DNA of 64,000 nucleotides from Petrolisthes cinctipes (lineage: Eukaryota; Arthropoda; Malacostraca; Decapoda; Porcellanidae): assembly GCA_033782935.1 (NCBI GenBank), contig JAWQEG010004665.1:1-64000 (forward strand), read 5' to 3'. How positions within the stretch are numbered: position 1 is the stretch's first letter; each line of letters opens with the position of its first letter. This document shows, piece after piece, positions 11,018-22,965 of the stretch. The notes beneath the pieces are model-generated. The model ran no database searches. It was not told the DNA's origin and saw only the letters and a list, made by a program, of their open reading frames with translations. A program made the position numbers and the translations under genes.

Positions 11018-14000
11018 TCCTTTACCTGAGGTGTCTGCAGTGTGGTAATAGAACAAGTCGATGAGCCATATTCAAGAACATTGTCATGTCGTGCCCAGTG
11101 GCAAAGTATCACAACATAAATTTTGCCATCAGTTTGTATGGCACAAAAGATCCATTCCCAAAAATACATGAAATAAAAATTTCCCTTTTGGAATAATTTT
11201 TAACTGCCTTTGCAATTCACCAAGTTGTAAGTTCATAACACTATTCTTGAATACAACTCATCTATATATCAACCACATGTCCTAGGAGCCTCAAGAGAGC
11301 TGTAAGGAGGCATCCCTAAATACTATATCCTGCTGAGGGAGTCTTCCGGACTACTAGTTCATATTTTACTGTACAGGAAACAAAAAAGTAATTGTGGCCT
11401 AAGATTAATAAGAATTGTGTGTGTTTTACAGCAAGTTTAGAGTACTAATAGTCATCTTGCTCTCATGCCTTGTTATGATGGGCTATTTTCTCTTCTCACA
11501 CAGTTGTTTGGACTTGTTTGATTTATCTGCTGATGGGTAATTCAATGAAAATTTGTATGTCTCCCTAGGTTTCCTGCATTTCAGACTGAAAAATCAAACA
11601 ATTCTAATGAAAGGTGTGGGACAAAAATACAGTCCAATATCTTCCAGGTCATTCATATGATATGTTGCTGATGCTAGAGAAAGTTAGGGAGGGAACTAAC
11701 TGTATAAATGTTGGCACTGTGTAGAGAAGGGTCAAGTAGGGTATTATATAGCTTAGAATTAGAGTAGTTTCCTAGTATAGTGTAGTGTATGCTGTGGGTA
11801 GAAACTATATCAATTTATTGCCTTTCATTTAAGCACCTTTAGCTCTTACGTATTGATCGGGATACACCATATGTAGCAGACGATTTTGAAAGGTGTTTAG
11901 AGTCTATTTCATACATGCTTGTGTTGGGCCTGGACCTGCACCCACTCTTGCTCGTGCAATGTGGCAGCTGCATTCGCCTTCTCAGCCTGTTTTCATTGCC
12001 TTTGTTCACACCACCACCTCTCAGCAAAATTATACATCTGATAGAGCTTATTCATTGGCACTAAAAGCTAAAGGTTTGTAGTTGTGATGGTACAATATAT
12101 TCATTTTATTATTCCAACATAAATTGTTACTGAATTACCAATTTCTTTAAATTAAGTGAAATGGCTATTATGACCTCCAGCAAGCAGGAAGGGTTCATTC
12201 AGGTATACTTAGAATTAAACTAAATGTGTCCTTCAAGCAAGTAACAGATGGTCAAAATGGACTTAAGATTTGCCCTTCCAAAGGCTTATTTAAAATGACT
12301 GTTTAGTGTTCTTGAAGAAGGTTGTGTAGGAATGTAGGAAGGCAGAAGTGTCTAGTTTCATGTTAGTATAATAGCGAAGTTTATGAGTAGTGAGGCAGTA
12401 CATGCAGTGGTAGTGGCTAGCAGGAACTGGTTAATGTGATTTTCAATATTTAATGTCCAAATGGGGGTATGAAATTAGCAAGTGATTGAATGTATCCTAT
12501 GGATGGCCTAGTATTATAAATGCTGGACATATATGTAGGATTATGTATCCTATAGAGACATGAACAATATAAGTGTTTTTGTTCAGCTTGCACTTATTTT
12601 ATGCTAAGTGCTAATGGAACTATAGATTTGAATATCTGCAATCATGTCCAGCATTTTTCTATTATGAAATTACACTTTTCCAAGACATATCTTTTAACAG
12701 CCTTTGGTGCACAGCAGGTCACTCACTTTTGAACCTCCTCCCAATATTTTATGCCGAAGTTCAGTTTGGAGGTACTATTTGCCTCCTCACAAATTACACT
12801 ATGCTTGTCTTTGCCTTTTAAATGCTAAAGGTATCATTAAATATTGATTTTAGACAATTGCAGTCTCTCAGTCACTATTATTTACAGTAATGACATGGGT
12901 GCACTATGCAAATCTGGGAGGTTTATCATAGTACTGCAGTCAACAGTGGGAAAAAAATGAATTCTTTTCCAGTACACCATGTAATTTTTGGATGACAGCA
13001 TGCTTCTGTATATTCATAGTGATTTCTGGTATAATAGCTGAAATAGACTGTAAAAAATAGACTGTAAAAGATATTGTTTCCTATAATAATTATGGAGATA
13101 TTTCAGCAGTTTTTGTAGTGTCAACAAAATGCCTTATATATTATGTTTGTTTTTCACCGCTATGTTCATGGGATGGGAGTCCAGGGGTGAGGCTTGGGTG
13201 TGCATGGTAGCCTTTACTTAAGCTAGCTTACTGTGGCCGAGCATTATGGGTGTCGGACTAGATATATTTTGTCCTTAGATACTAATGGTGGTATTACTAT
13301 AGCAAAGGGAGATACTGCACTTTCCCTTCAGAGTGAACCTGAATATAAAATAACAGTCACCTGTGTGATTCCTTGGAAGCTAGTGAATGCTCCAAACTTT
13401 ATCACAAAATGTATCAAGGCATCTATACTGTACAGTACCGTACTAAGTTATCCGTTTCTCATCCCATTTTAGAGAAATCCTTAGCCTGAAGTTCACTATT
13501 TACTGAAGACTGCCTTCATTTTGATTTTTTTTTAAGATGTTTATAATTGCCTCTTTTTTAATGCAAAACTTTTTTATTCATTGTTTGGGTCACTCCTGAC
13601 ATGCAGATATTTAATATGACTGTTGTCAGTAACCCCAAAACAATTCCTTAATTCTTCCATATTATACGGGAAATAACGGTAGATTATTTGATACATGATA
13701 AGAATGATAAGAATATCCCTGTTGCTCCAGAGTTAATAATACTGTACAGTTGTTTGCAGAGCATGTTATATATTTCTCATTTCCAGATGATACAGTCAGT
13801 GAAGTGAAAAAAAAGTTCAGTACTTTCCCAACTACTATTAGTACTGTACTTTTATTCAGCATTACAGGACAAGTGTTGTTTTTTTGCTTTGATATTATGA
13901 CTAATACCAGATGATAATACTCTGCCAGAGTACAATAATAAACACTAAAGGTTACAAAGTAACCAGAGCTTTTCTGGGTAATGTCATAAGCTGCCCAAAT

Positions 14001-16600
14001 TCATAACTACATTATATGATATCACAGTACAGTACTGTAACATATAATAACAAATCACTCGCACTGAAAGAATTAAGGGGGCTACAATATTTTTTGGTTA
14101 TTCGTGAGTTACCGATTCCTGCATGCTATGGTATATAGGCCATTCCTTCAGTGTAGATACTGTTTGTGGCTCAGTTTGGAGGAATCCCTAAATTCCAGTT
14201 TACTGACATCACTGGCCCTATCTATAATGCACTAGGTAACCATTATATAATTAAGATAATGGCATAAATGACTGGTGTGATGTGCAGTATTGTACATATC
14301 GGTTTTTGTGATGAAGGGAAAAAACTTGTCATGAAAGCAAAACCTTGATACAACTTAACTCATGTGCTGTCCTCTCATTTCTAAATAATTATTCTCAAGT
14401 CTGTTCTTGTAACACACATCAAACATGACACAATACCATACATTTCTTCTAATTCTTTGACCCTTGCTTCTAACCTGTGATTATTGAGCTGGGATCAGTC
14501 AAGTTTAGCCTTTACAATATTGTCTGTAGATAATCACCATCAACTAGAGAGGAACAAGACAGTCTGGAGCTACTTTAACCAACTATCATATGCTGCATTT
14601 CATTTTTGAAACCCACATAATCTCATATAAAGACCTAAAAAAAGATTTGATGTGGGTGGAAGCTGTACGGATTTACTTCTTTGGATGCATTAAGAAGGTA
14701 AATGGATCGATTTGTGTGACTAATGGTAAGATACATAAAAAGGGTAAATGTATCATTTTGTGTGATGCCATTTGAGTGTACATGGTTCCAGGTGCTGTAT
14801 TTTCACAAAGATGTTTTTATTTATTTATTTTTTCTCTCCATAATGCATAACATCCAGCATTATTAATGGATTTGGAGAAAAATGTAAAGTGATTAGTTTT
14901 TATAAATACAGTCAGTACCTGTACAACTGTTACCGTCAGTTCTAATTGAGCCCTGTTTCACAAACACTGGAAGTTTACTACACTGGCTGTAGAAAATTCA
15001 CTAACTTAGCAACTGTAAACCTGTCTGACAATACCGAATCTATCATTAAACTATTTGTGTGGCTTTCTCTAGTACTACTGTAATAATGGGTTGTCCAGCA
15101 AGAAGACATGAACTAGGCAGTGACGAAGACTAGTGCAAAGGCTCCATGTAGTGTTAATGGAACTAAGATACTGATTATTGTCAACACCTAGCACTTCCAT
15201 TACTGTAATTTTCTTGAATATGTCCCCAAATCTTGCTCTCTTGACTTCTCACTTCTGAAAACATTCAGTTGATGAATGATACATATCTTCTTATTACTCT
15301 TCATATTCCTATAGGTCATATCTTGATGAACACTGGTAAGATGAAAACTACTCTAGATTTTTCCCTAGCTGATGGTAAATGCATACAGCTGATATCAGTA
15401 AGTTTCATTTAATTGGGTGATGTGTTACTCCTAACTTCCTTTTGAGTACTGTACCTTCAACCACTCGCACCTACAGGTAGCCTTTATAATATTGGTGGAA
15501 GTTTACTATCAGCTAGAGAGAAAAAACAAACAGATGAGACTATAGGATTAGTGTGTACATAATGCTCTATGCTCTGTATAGTACCCACATCTGGTACTGT
15601 ATCATCATACAAACAATTTATACCCAGGCTGCTTCCTTTGTAACAAAATAAGCTATGTGCAAGGATGGTCATGGGCTATATTGTACAATGATGCTGACTT
15701 ATAATGGCTCCATCCACTTCAATGGAGCCATTGTACTTGTCATCATCATTTCCAAGCCCATGATTTTTCTTGCATATATCACAAATGGAGAGGAGGGGAC
15801 CCAGGTCTTGTTAGTGTAACTATGATCATAAGTTTATACTGTCCTTTATAATTTGATTTGATGCTTTGTATTGTATGTCTAGTAGTCATTATTATATACA
15901 GTATATACTTATATATATTTAGTATATATATACAGTGTATATTTCAAATAAGCAAACTACCCATTATGGGCATCATGAAGTGTTGGCAAACTGTAAATTT
16001 CCAGAAGTGTAGTATAAAATGGTTTTATGAGATGTAGCAATGTAATACTGGGTGATTTTGAAAAAGATATTATATTAAAAAATACATTCTTCATACAGTG
16101 GGGGAACAGGTACTGTATGCACCACGGAGTAGAATGAGCTTCTGTGAAGAATAGAACTGGAACAAAATAATGTCAATGTTCACCAGTGCTAGAATTTCTT
16201 GACCATCATACTGTTTTATTTAATAATTTGCATATTTTCTTTCTTAGTTTTTGTGTCAACATCATTCGAGTTTTCTACTGAAGTAGGGCAAGAATCAGAT
16301 GAATATCTTTGTAAGAGTGCCATTACATTGCTTTGTTAGTATACAGTACTGATATTGTCTTTTAGTCTTTATTCTCAAACTACTGTAATGATCTTTGGTG
16401 CCATGGTTATCAATTGGCGTCTCGTTATATCAGAATATGATCTTTTATTTGTAAATAATAGTAATTTCCTTTGTAAATATTGTATATTATGTACATTTTT
16501 ACATATTTGTAAATGAGAATAAAGGATACCAAAGACTGGCTGTACTTCCTGCATTTCAATATCTGTAGAAATTTGAGTAATTTATTTTTGCTTTCACATA
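11018..16600. other. Intergenic, no gene recognised
   Basis: About 5.6 kb of AT-rich sequence without a supportable exon. It holds a remnant of the dispersed hairpin MITE (14161-14200) and a perfect 11-base-arm hairpin at 15696-15727 (AATGGCTCCAT / ATGGAGCCATT). A TATA/ACAGTATA-rich patch lies at 15890-15940. The few open frames here (for example 11893-12081 and 13233-13472) show no protein features. Confidence 0.5.
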
Positions 16601-16611
16601 GCTTGGGGGAG

Positions 16612-17340
16612 CAGTTGTTGTTGATAGAGTTCCTAAAGCTGTCTGGCCAAGCAGCCCCAAGCCCTTGAGAAGGCCATGGCCATTGGCCTGAACTGGGCTT
16701 TCCCACAGTGCCCTCAAAGTGTGTATGTTGTGTTGCTGGCGAGTGTGATTGTGTGCATTGCAGTCTTCCATAATGTGTTTAATTGAGTGGGATGCTATGT
16801 TACATCCTGGACAGACATCCACAATGGCTCCATCCAGCTTCTAATAAGTCAGAAGGGCCTGGTGGTGGCCACATCGCAGCCTGGCCAGGTGGACTCTCTC
16901 AAAGGGAAGGGATGATTCAGATGGGTGGATGTCAGGAGGCCACACAAGCAGCCGAGTGTTGTTCTTGAGTGTTTGGGTGGATTGGTGAGTGATTTGAGTA
17001 TGGATATGTTTCTGGAGACTGGTTTGGGGTGGGCAGGATGTAAGAGATGATGGTATTGTGTACTGGGTGTTGTTTTGATGTTCCTTGGCATGTGTGGGTG
17101 TTCTGCCATGTAGTGTAGTGGGTGGTGTAGGATTGTAGAGGCTGCAGCAAGTGCTTGTGTGAATCTCTGGTAAAGGTGGTCATTGATCTTGTTGCCTTTG
17201 GTTTCATGGTGTAGGTGGTCTGTAGGTTTGATAGCTGTGCAGCCTGTGTTGTCTTTAGGGCTCTATTCTGTATGGTTTGAAGAGTGTCGAGGTAAGTCTC
17301 AGTGAGGTTAGAGGCCCAGGCAGGGCTTGGGAAAGCAGTG
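16612..17340 (-). mobile_element. 3' fragment of a Jockey-like non-LTR retrotransposon (copy 1, degraded)
   Basis: Reading leftward, the minus strand encodes fragments typical of the C-terminal part of Jockey-superfamily ORF2. At 17,340-17,250 are SPAWASNLTETYLDTLQTIQ and NRALK. Near 16,820-16,700 is the cysteine/histidine cluster CPGC..SHSIKHIMEDCNAHNH. The 3' end is a (CAA)n-type tail (seen as GTTGTTGTTGATAG at 16,613). The frame is shifted several times, so the copy is dead. The same family is present on the opposite strand at 30,555-31,221. Confidence 0.75.
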
Positions 17341-18020
17341 ATACTGTATAGGCTACCTGTAAAATATTTCTAAACTGTCTTTATAAATCCAAACATACTT
17401 AAATGAAATAGTTTATATATTATGCAAATGTTGACGTTTTTTACGTTTTTTTTCTTAAGGGATAAAAAATGGCAACTGTCATGTCTGCCAAAGAAAAGTT
17501 TATTATGTCCTGTTGCAGGCAGATTAAAATCGGTAAGAGCTGCAACAAGAAAGTTTGTTACTCATTATGGAAAAGATGAACCTCAAAATCTCTATAAATA
17601 GCAGAATGAAAAACAATTATTGGTGCGCCATTCACTTGAAGAGCTATACATTCCCAAAACAAATGTATGCTACAGAATTCTATAAACAAAATTGCATAAG
17701 CATGCTTACAAAACTCAGGTGGTTCAGATAATGCAGGAATAACATTATTATTCAAAACCAAATGAAGTTTGGCAACATGAGACACCCCAAAAGTTAATGT
17801 GTGGTGGTGTGTCCTCAGGAAATTTCGCATGATCAAGCCTTTCATTCTTAAAGAACCAACTGTAAATGGTGAATGCTATCTAGCAATGTTGCAAATTTTT
17901 CTAATCCACAAACTACAAAGGTTGAATATCTTTTAACAACATATTTAAGCAAGATGGAGCCTACTGTCTTGTTGTTCCCATGATGAAAGTTGTTCCAACT
18001 TCCAAGGGTAATTAATAACA
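17341..18020. other. Intergenic, nothing recognised
   Basis: About 680 bases of AT-rich unique-looking sequence between two retrotransposon fragments. Confidence 0.4.
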
Positions 18021-18975
18021 CCAACAGTGTTGGTGGCAAGTTTATTTGCGGATGACACTGTGTTGATGACTGAGAGTGAAAGGGAGTTACAGAGAGTGGT
18101 AGACGAATTTCAGTCTTTGTGTAAACGAAGGAAACTGAAGGTGAATGTTGGCAAAAGTAAAGTGATGGTGTTTGAGAGAGCAGAAACTGAAGTGATTGAC
18201 TTTGCTACACCTTACAGAGTGGGAGTACCAACTGGGACTAAATGTGAGATAACTCTGAGGGGTGAGAGGATGGAAGAAGTGAAGGAGTTTAAGTACCTGG
18301 GTACAGTTCTGTGTAAACATGGAAGTATGGAAGGAGAAATTAGGGAGAGAGCAGTGAAGGGTAGACAGGTCATAGGATCAATGGGAAGGATTATGAAGGG
18401 TAGAAGTGTGAGTATGGAGGTGAAAAGGGGACTGAGAAATAGTATAATCCTGCCGACACTGACATATGCATCAGAGACATGGACATGGAGTAGGGTGCAT
18501 CCACGGTATAATGACTAGAGTCATTATACCGTGGGTGCATCAGTCTAGAATAGGTGCTGTGGAAATGAGTTACTTGAGAGGAGCATGTGGGGTGTCTAGG
18601 TGGGATGGAGAAAGTAATGAGAGTGTGTACGAGAGATGTGGTATGAGTGAGAAGGCAATTGGTATTGAGTGTGGAGTGGTTGAGAGAGTGAAGCGTAATA
18701 CACTGAGATGGTTTGGACATGTAGAGAGAATGCAAGGCGAGGAATTTATAAAGAAGGTGTATGGAAGTGAAGTTGTGGGATCTGGTGTGAGAGGCAGACC
18801 GCCGGTTAGATGGCAGAACAGAGTGGAAGAGTATGTAAAGGAGAGAGGGGCAGAGGAGGGCTTGAACAAGTAAGGAGGGAGTGTTGGAACAGGGAGAACT
18901 GGAGACACTTCTGCCGTGGCCACCCCCTTGGGGGGAGTTCCCGGAGGGAACGAGGCGTCAGAGCTATAGATAGAT
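18021..18975 (+). mobile_element. RTE-like non-LTR retrotransposon, 5'-truncated reverse transcriptase ORF
   Basis: The + strand encodes the palm and thumb of a LINE reverse transcriptase. It has the catalytic FADD box (SLFADDTVLMTESERELQ, from about 18,039), LKVNVGKSKVMVFER, then EFKYLGTVL, then LPTLTYASETWTW. After an interruption the frame resumes as SRIGAVEMSYLRGACGVSRW, RNTLRWFGHVERM and RGRPPVRWQNRVEEY. The tail encodes FCRGHPLGGSSRRERG and ends in TAGATAGAT at about 18,968. Fingers and endonuclease are missing (5' truncation, the usual LINE outcome). The coding frame is otherwise intact except for a 40-bp palindromic insertion at 18,502-18,541, so the copy is fairly young. The clade is called by motif resemblance only. 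Confidence 0.8.
18502..18541. repeat. 40-bp snap-back palindrome inserted in the LINE RT
   Basis: Two 16-base arms, CCACGGTATAATGACT (18,501-18,516) and its exact reverse complement (18,519-18,534), are separated by only AG. They are flanked by a 9-base direct repeat GGGTGCATC (18,493-18,501 and 18,533-18,541). Deleting 40 bases restores one uninterrupted RT frame across W-S-R-V-H-Q-S-R-I. The insertion shifts the frame and creates a stop. Confidence 0.85.
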
Positions 18976-18984
18976 CAAGTTCAA

Positions 18985-19242
18985 GTTCAAGTTTTAGGGT
19001 CCCGCAGAGGGCCGCTCATGGGCGGCATAATATGCGGGGGTTGTGCGGGGGATTTAGGGATCCAGGGCAGGATTAGGAAGAGGGTTAGGATAAGGGTGGA
19101 TTGGGTCAGGGACTGTGGGTTGAGGATTAGGATTGGGGAGGTAATGATTGGTGATCCTATTTCTAAACGTGTCAAGAGTGGGGATATTAACTACGTGAGA
19201 TGGGAGATGATTCCACTCTTGGATGCTACGGGGAAAGAATGA
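18985..19242 (-). mobile_element. C-terminal fragment of a CR1/Jockey-type LINE (copy A)
   Basis: On the minus strand the peptide SFFPRSIQEWNHLPSHVV is followed by TLDTFRNRI, the signature end of CR1/Jockey/I-type ORF2 (FFPRTxxxWNxLP). 3' sequence with GGGCCGCTCATGGGCGGCAT follows. At 19,242 it meets a foldback unit. A second copy of the same family lies at 20,255-22,540, broken by insertions. Confidence 0.7.
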
Positions 19243-19368
19243 TCTTGGAAATGGGGCATTTGCGGAGAACATGCCATAGAAGAAAATAGTCTTAGAATGG
19301 TCTAAATAAGTGGGTAATGAAGGTAGAAAAACCGTACCCAATAACGGTAATTCATTCAATATTTACCG
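19243..19368 (+). mobile_element. Truncated unit of the 19-22 kb inverted-repeat element family
   Basis: It begins TCTTGGAAATGGGGCATTTG and ends AACGGTAATTCATTCAATATTTACC, the right half of the about 346-bp unit seen intact at 22,155-22,500. The left half is missing. Confidence 0.7.
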
Positions 19369-20254
19369 AAATGAGTCTAATATGTTGGATGTGACCCCAT
19401 GTCTTATGTTAGGATTATGTCTTTCTACATTAGATAGATAGGTAGATAGATAGAACAAACTGCTGTAGACCTATAAGATGACCACCTTGTACAGTAGTAA
19501 TAAAGGATGGTGATGCTGGGAAAAGGAGCAGATAATGTACTGTGAGAGTTACAGATACCGTAAGACATGGCAGACTGGCAGTGATTTGAATTGTTGGTTT
19601 TGGGGAATCATTAATTAAATGGCTTGGAATGACCTCATTAATAATTAATTATTCTTTTTGTTTATTCCAGACAGGAGGTAGACCAGCCAGTCCAGCAGCC
19701 CTACACTAAACAAGATTTTTTTTTTCCTTGTTGCTATACACCAATATTAAAAATTAATGAAAACTACCAATTTGGTACAACTATTATGGCCACGGTCGAG
19801 TCTGGGGATCCTCCGTCCCTGACTACGGCAGTGTTACCATCCTCAGCCGTAGGGCAAAAACATGGAGATGTATGGAAATTTCATAAGATTTCAAATATTT
19901 ATTAATATAACATCACTAGACCCACTATCGATGGAGGATGAAAGACATTTCAATTTTACAACAATAATTGGATATAAAAAAATAAAATGACGATATAGTT
20001 TAAAACCTTAGAGTGAGCATGGGACAATTGACCATTGGCAACACTGGTAGTCAGCTGTGCGTGTGTCAGCATCTTTGTCTACTCCATCATCTTGATTCTC
20101 GACAACAAAAACAAATATTAAATGATAAATAGGTACAGTATGAAACATTTGACCTTACCTTTATTCTTTAGGTAATCGTTCTGAGTAATTAGAGATTCAG
20201 AATAGATAATCAGAGATTCAGAATAGGTAATTAGAGATTTAGAATGGGTAATTA
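19369..20254. other. Unique-looking spacer between repeats
   Basis: AT-rich, with a short TAGATAGA run near 19,435-19,452, a T9 run at 19,718 and three tandem copies of an AATTAGAGATTCAGAAT-like unit at about 20,190-20,250. No gene seen. Confidence 0.5.
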
Positions 20255-20335
20255 GTTCGAGTTGTGGGTCCCTCAGAGGGCCGCTCATGGGCAGCATAAT
20301 ATGCGGGGGATTTAAGGATCCAGGGTAGGCTTAGG

Positions 20336-22019
20336 GGTATTTATTGAAAGAATTACCGTTTTGTAGCAGTGTTGGCAGATCCGGCTAGGTTCCAGTATTT
20401 TGCCCCGGTCATTTCCTGTACTTTATTTACTACGGTTATTTCCCGGTAGGGTATTAGTACAGAAGTGGACCTTAATTCAGCAGTGTTGCCAGATCCGGCT
20501 GGGTCCTAGTGTTTTACCCCTGTCATTTATTGTACTTTATCACGATTATTTCCCGGTAGTTTGCCCAGGTTAGGTCCCGGTAGTCTGATGCGGTCTAGGT
20601 TAGGTTAGGTAAGGTCAGGCTAATTTCAAAATGCCCCATTTGAATATGCTCTATCTTGGAAACGGGGCATTTGAGGAAGAAAAACCATAGAAGAAAAGTG
20701 GGTAAATATTTAATGAATTACCGTTATTGGGTACGGTTTTTCTACCTTCATTACCCACTTATTTAGACCATTCTAAGACTATTTTCTTATATGGCATTTT
20801 CTCCGCAAATGCCCCATTTCCAAGATAGGGCATATTCAAATGGGGCATTTTGAAATTAGCCTGACCTTACCTGACCTGACCTAACCTAACCTAGACCGCA
20901 TCAGACTACCGGGACCTAACCTGGGCAAACTACCGGAACCTAACCTGGGTAAACTACCGGGAAATAATCGTGATAAAGTACAATAAATGACTGGGGCAAA
21001 ATACTGGGACCCAACCGGATCTGGCAACACTGCTGCAAAACGGTAACTCTTTCAATAAATACCGAAAAGTGTCTTAGAATGGTCCAAAATAGTGGGTAAT
21101 GACAGTAAAATATCTATTATACAGTAAGGTCCACTTCTGTACCTTTACCCCCGGTAGTTTGCCCAGGTTAGGTCCCGGTAGTTTGTTGTGGTCTAGGTTA
21201 GGTTAGGTAAGGTCAGGCTAATTTGAATATACTCTATCTTGGAAATGGGGCATTTGCGGAGGAAATGCCATAGAAGAAAATAGTCTTAGAATAAACGTAT
21301 GGGTAAGTATTGTAAGAATCACCGTTATTGCATACGGTTTTTCTACCTTCATTACCCACTTTAGACCATTCTAAGACTATTTTCTTCTATGGCATTTCCT
21401 TCGCAAATATCCCATTTCCAAGATATTCAAATGGGGCATTTTGAAATTAGCCTGACCTTACCTAACCTAACCTAGACCGCATCAGACTACCGGGACCTAA
21501 CCTGGGCAGACTACGGGGAAATAACCGTGGTAAAGTACAGTAAATGACCGGGGCAAAATCCGGTATTTATTGAAAGAATTACTGTTTTGTAGCAGTGTTG
21601 CCAGATCCAGCTAGGTCCCAGTACTTTGCCCCGGTCATTTCCTGTACTTTACCACGGTTATTTCCCGGTAGTTTGCCCAAGTTAGGTCCCGGTAATCTGC
21701 CCAGGTTAGGTCCCGGTAGTCTGATGCGGTCTAGGTTAGGTTAGGTCAGGTCAGGTAAGGTCAGGCTAATTTCAAAATGCCCCATTTGAATATGCCCTAT
21801 CTTGGAAATGGGGCATTTGCGGAGGAAATGCCATAGAAGAAAATAGTCTTAGAATGGTCTAAATAAGTGGGTAATGAAGGTAGAAAAACCGTATGCAATA
21901 ACGGTAATTCTTTCAATATTTACCGCAGGATCTGGCAACACTGCTACAAAACGGTATTTCTTTCAATAAATACCACCGTATGCCATAACGGTAATTCTTT
22001 CATTATTTACCTTATTAGC
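20336..22019. mobile_element. Cluster of head-to-head inverted-repeat (foldback/MITE) units
   Basis: At least five full or partial units of one family alternate in orientation. The forward unit starts GGTATTTATTGAAAGAATTA, continues with GTGTTGCCAGATCCGGCT and the block GTCTAGGTTAGGTTAGG, then GCCCCATTTGAATATG, and ends AATTCTTTCAATATTTACC. Reverse units start near 20,704 and 21,300; forward units near 20,336 and 21,561. The first forward unit carries an internal duplication of the CAGTGTTGGCAGATCCGGCT block. No transposase frame is visible. Confidence 0.8.
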
Positions 22020-22154
22020 AAGGGGGTTAGGATAAGGGTGGATTGGGTCAGGGACTGTGGGTTGAAGATTAGGATTGGGGAGGTAATGATTGGTGATCCT
22101 ATTTCTAAACTTGTCAAGAGTGGGGCCATTAACTACGTGAGATGGGAGATGATT

Positions 22155-22500
22155 TGGTAAATATTGAAAGAATTACCGTTATGGCGTACGGTTTTTCTAC
22201 CTTCATTACCCACTTATTTAGACAATTCTAAGACACTTTTCTTCTATGGCATTTCTTCTGCAAATGCCCCATTTCCAAGATAGGGCATATTCAAATCGGG
22301 CATTTTGAAACTAGCCTGACCTTACCGGACCTTACCTAACCTAACCTAACCTAGACCACAGCAAACTACCGGGACCTAACCTAGGCAAACTACCGGGAAA
22401 TAACCGTGGTAAAGTACAGGAAATGACAGGGGCAAAATACTGCAACCTAGCCGGATCTGGCAACACTGCTACAAAACGGTAATTCTTTCAATAAATACCA
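22155..22500 (-). mobile_element. Intact 346-bp inverted-repeat element with 6-bp target duplication
   Basis: Ends TGGTAAATATTGAAAGAATT and AATTCTTTCAATAAATACCA form terminal inverted repeats (24 of the first 26 bases agree). It is flanked by ATGATT on both sides (22,149-22,154 and 22,501-22,506). The uninterrupted site is visible in LINE copy A at about 19,195-19,230 (GAGATGATTCCACTCTTGG), which confirms both insertion point and duplication. It is non-autonomous. Confidence 0.88.
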
Positions 22501-22540
22501 ATGATTCCACTCTTGGATGCTGCAGAGAAAGAATGAGTGC

Positions 22541-22965
22541 CTAAATATATCAGTGCTTGTCTGGTATGTATGGTATTTTAAGTTGTGGCTGCCTCTAGTG
22601 GATCGTATACTTGTAGGGTGTAGATATGTGTCTTTGTCTATGTCAACTAACTTGTTTGTGATTAGTCTTTTTGGTAATTACTTACGAGAGCTCCGCCTGT
22701 GTTGATTTATTAATTTTTTTGCAAGGTAGAGAATAAAGAGAAAAGGTGACACAAAAATTAGCCTCAGAACAGCCCATCGTATTTTCTGTGTCCGTAACAA
22801 AACTATTGATACAGACATGGCTTAAGACCATTGAATGAAATATTGGAAAAAACGGGTAATGAAATTACAATATCCTATGTTAATATTATTCTCTATATTT
22901 GGCAAAGCTCTTGTAAATAATTATAGTCTTTTCACCCCAGTCATTCAGTCAACTTTGTCAACAGT
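22541..22965 (+). promoter_or_regulatory. Region upstream of the P450 start; weak promoter evidence
   Basis: AT-rich upstream sequence. A CATTCAGTC at 22,941-22,949 resembles the arthropod TCAGT initiator and lies about 20 bases before the ATG. TATA-like AAATAATTATAG is about 30 bases further upstream. Alternatively CACCCCAG (22,933-22,940) could be an acceptor of a 5' UTR exon. Confidence 0.3.

Larger units (their letters stand above)
20255..22540 (-). mobile_element. Second CR1/Jockey-type LINE fragment (copy B), split by foldback units
   Basis: Three pieces align in order with copy A: 20,255-20,335 (CAGAGGGCCGCTCATGGGCA), 22,020-22,154 (GGGTTAGGATAAGGGTGGAT to GAGATGGGAGATGATT) and 22,501-22,540 (CCACTCTTGGATGCTG). 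The gaps between the pieces are filled by inverted-repeat elements at 20,336-22,019 and 22,155-22,500. The copy therefore predates those insertions. Confidence 0.75.

Noticed and set aside
11839..12081. Overlapping open frames on both strands near 11.9 kb
   Set aside because: Short, no motif, no splice sites in agreement.
16606..17345. AGCTTGGGGGAGCAGT / GGCTTGGGAAAGCAGT as target duplication of Jockey-like copy 1
   Set aside because: The right-hand word is coding sequence of the element (the SPAWAS segment), and the match is imperfect.
22321..22345. CCTAACCTAACC as a chromosome end or interstitial telomere
   Set aside because: Only two to four degenerate units and repeated at the same place in each copy of a mobile family, so it is part of the element.
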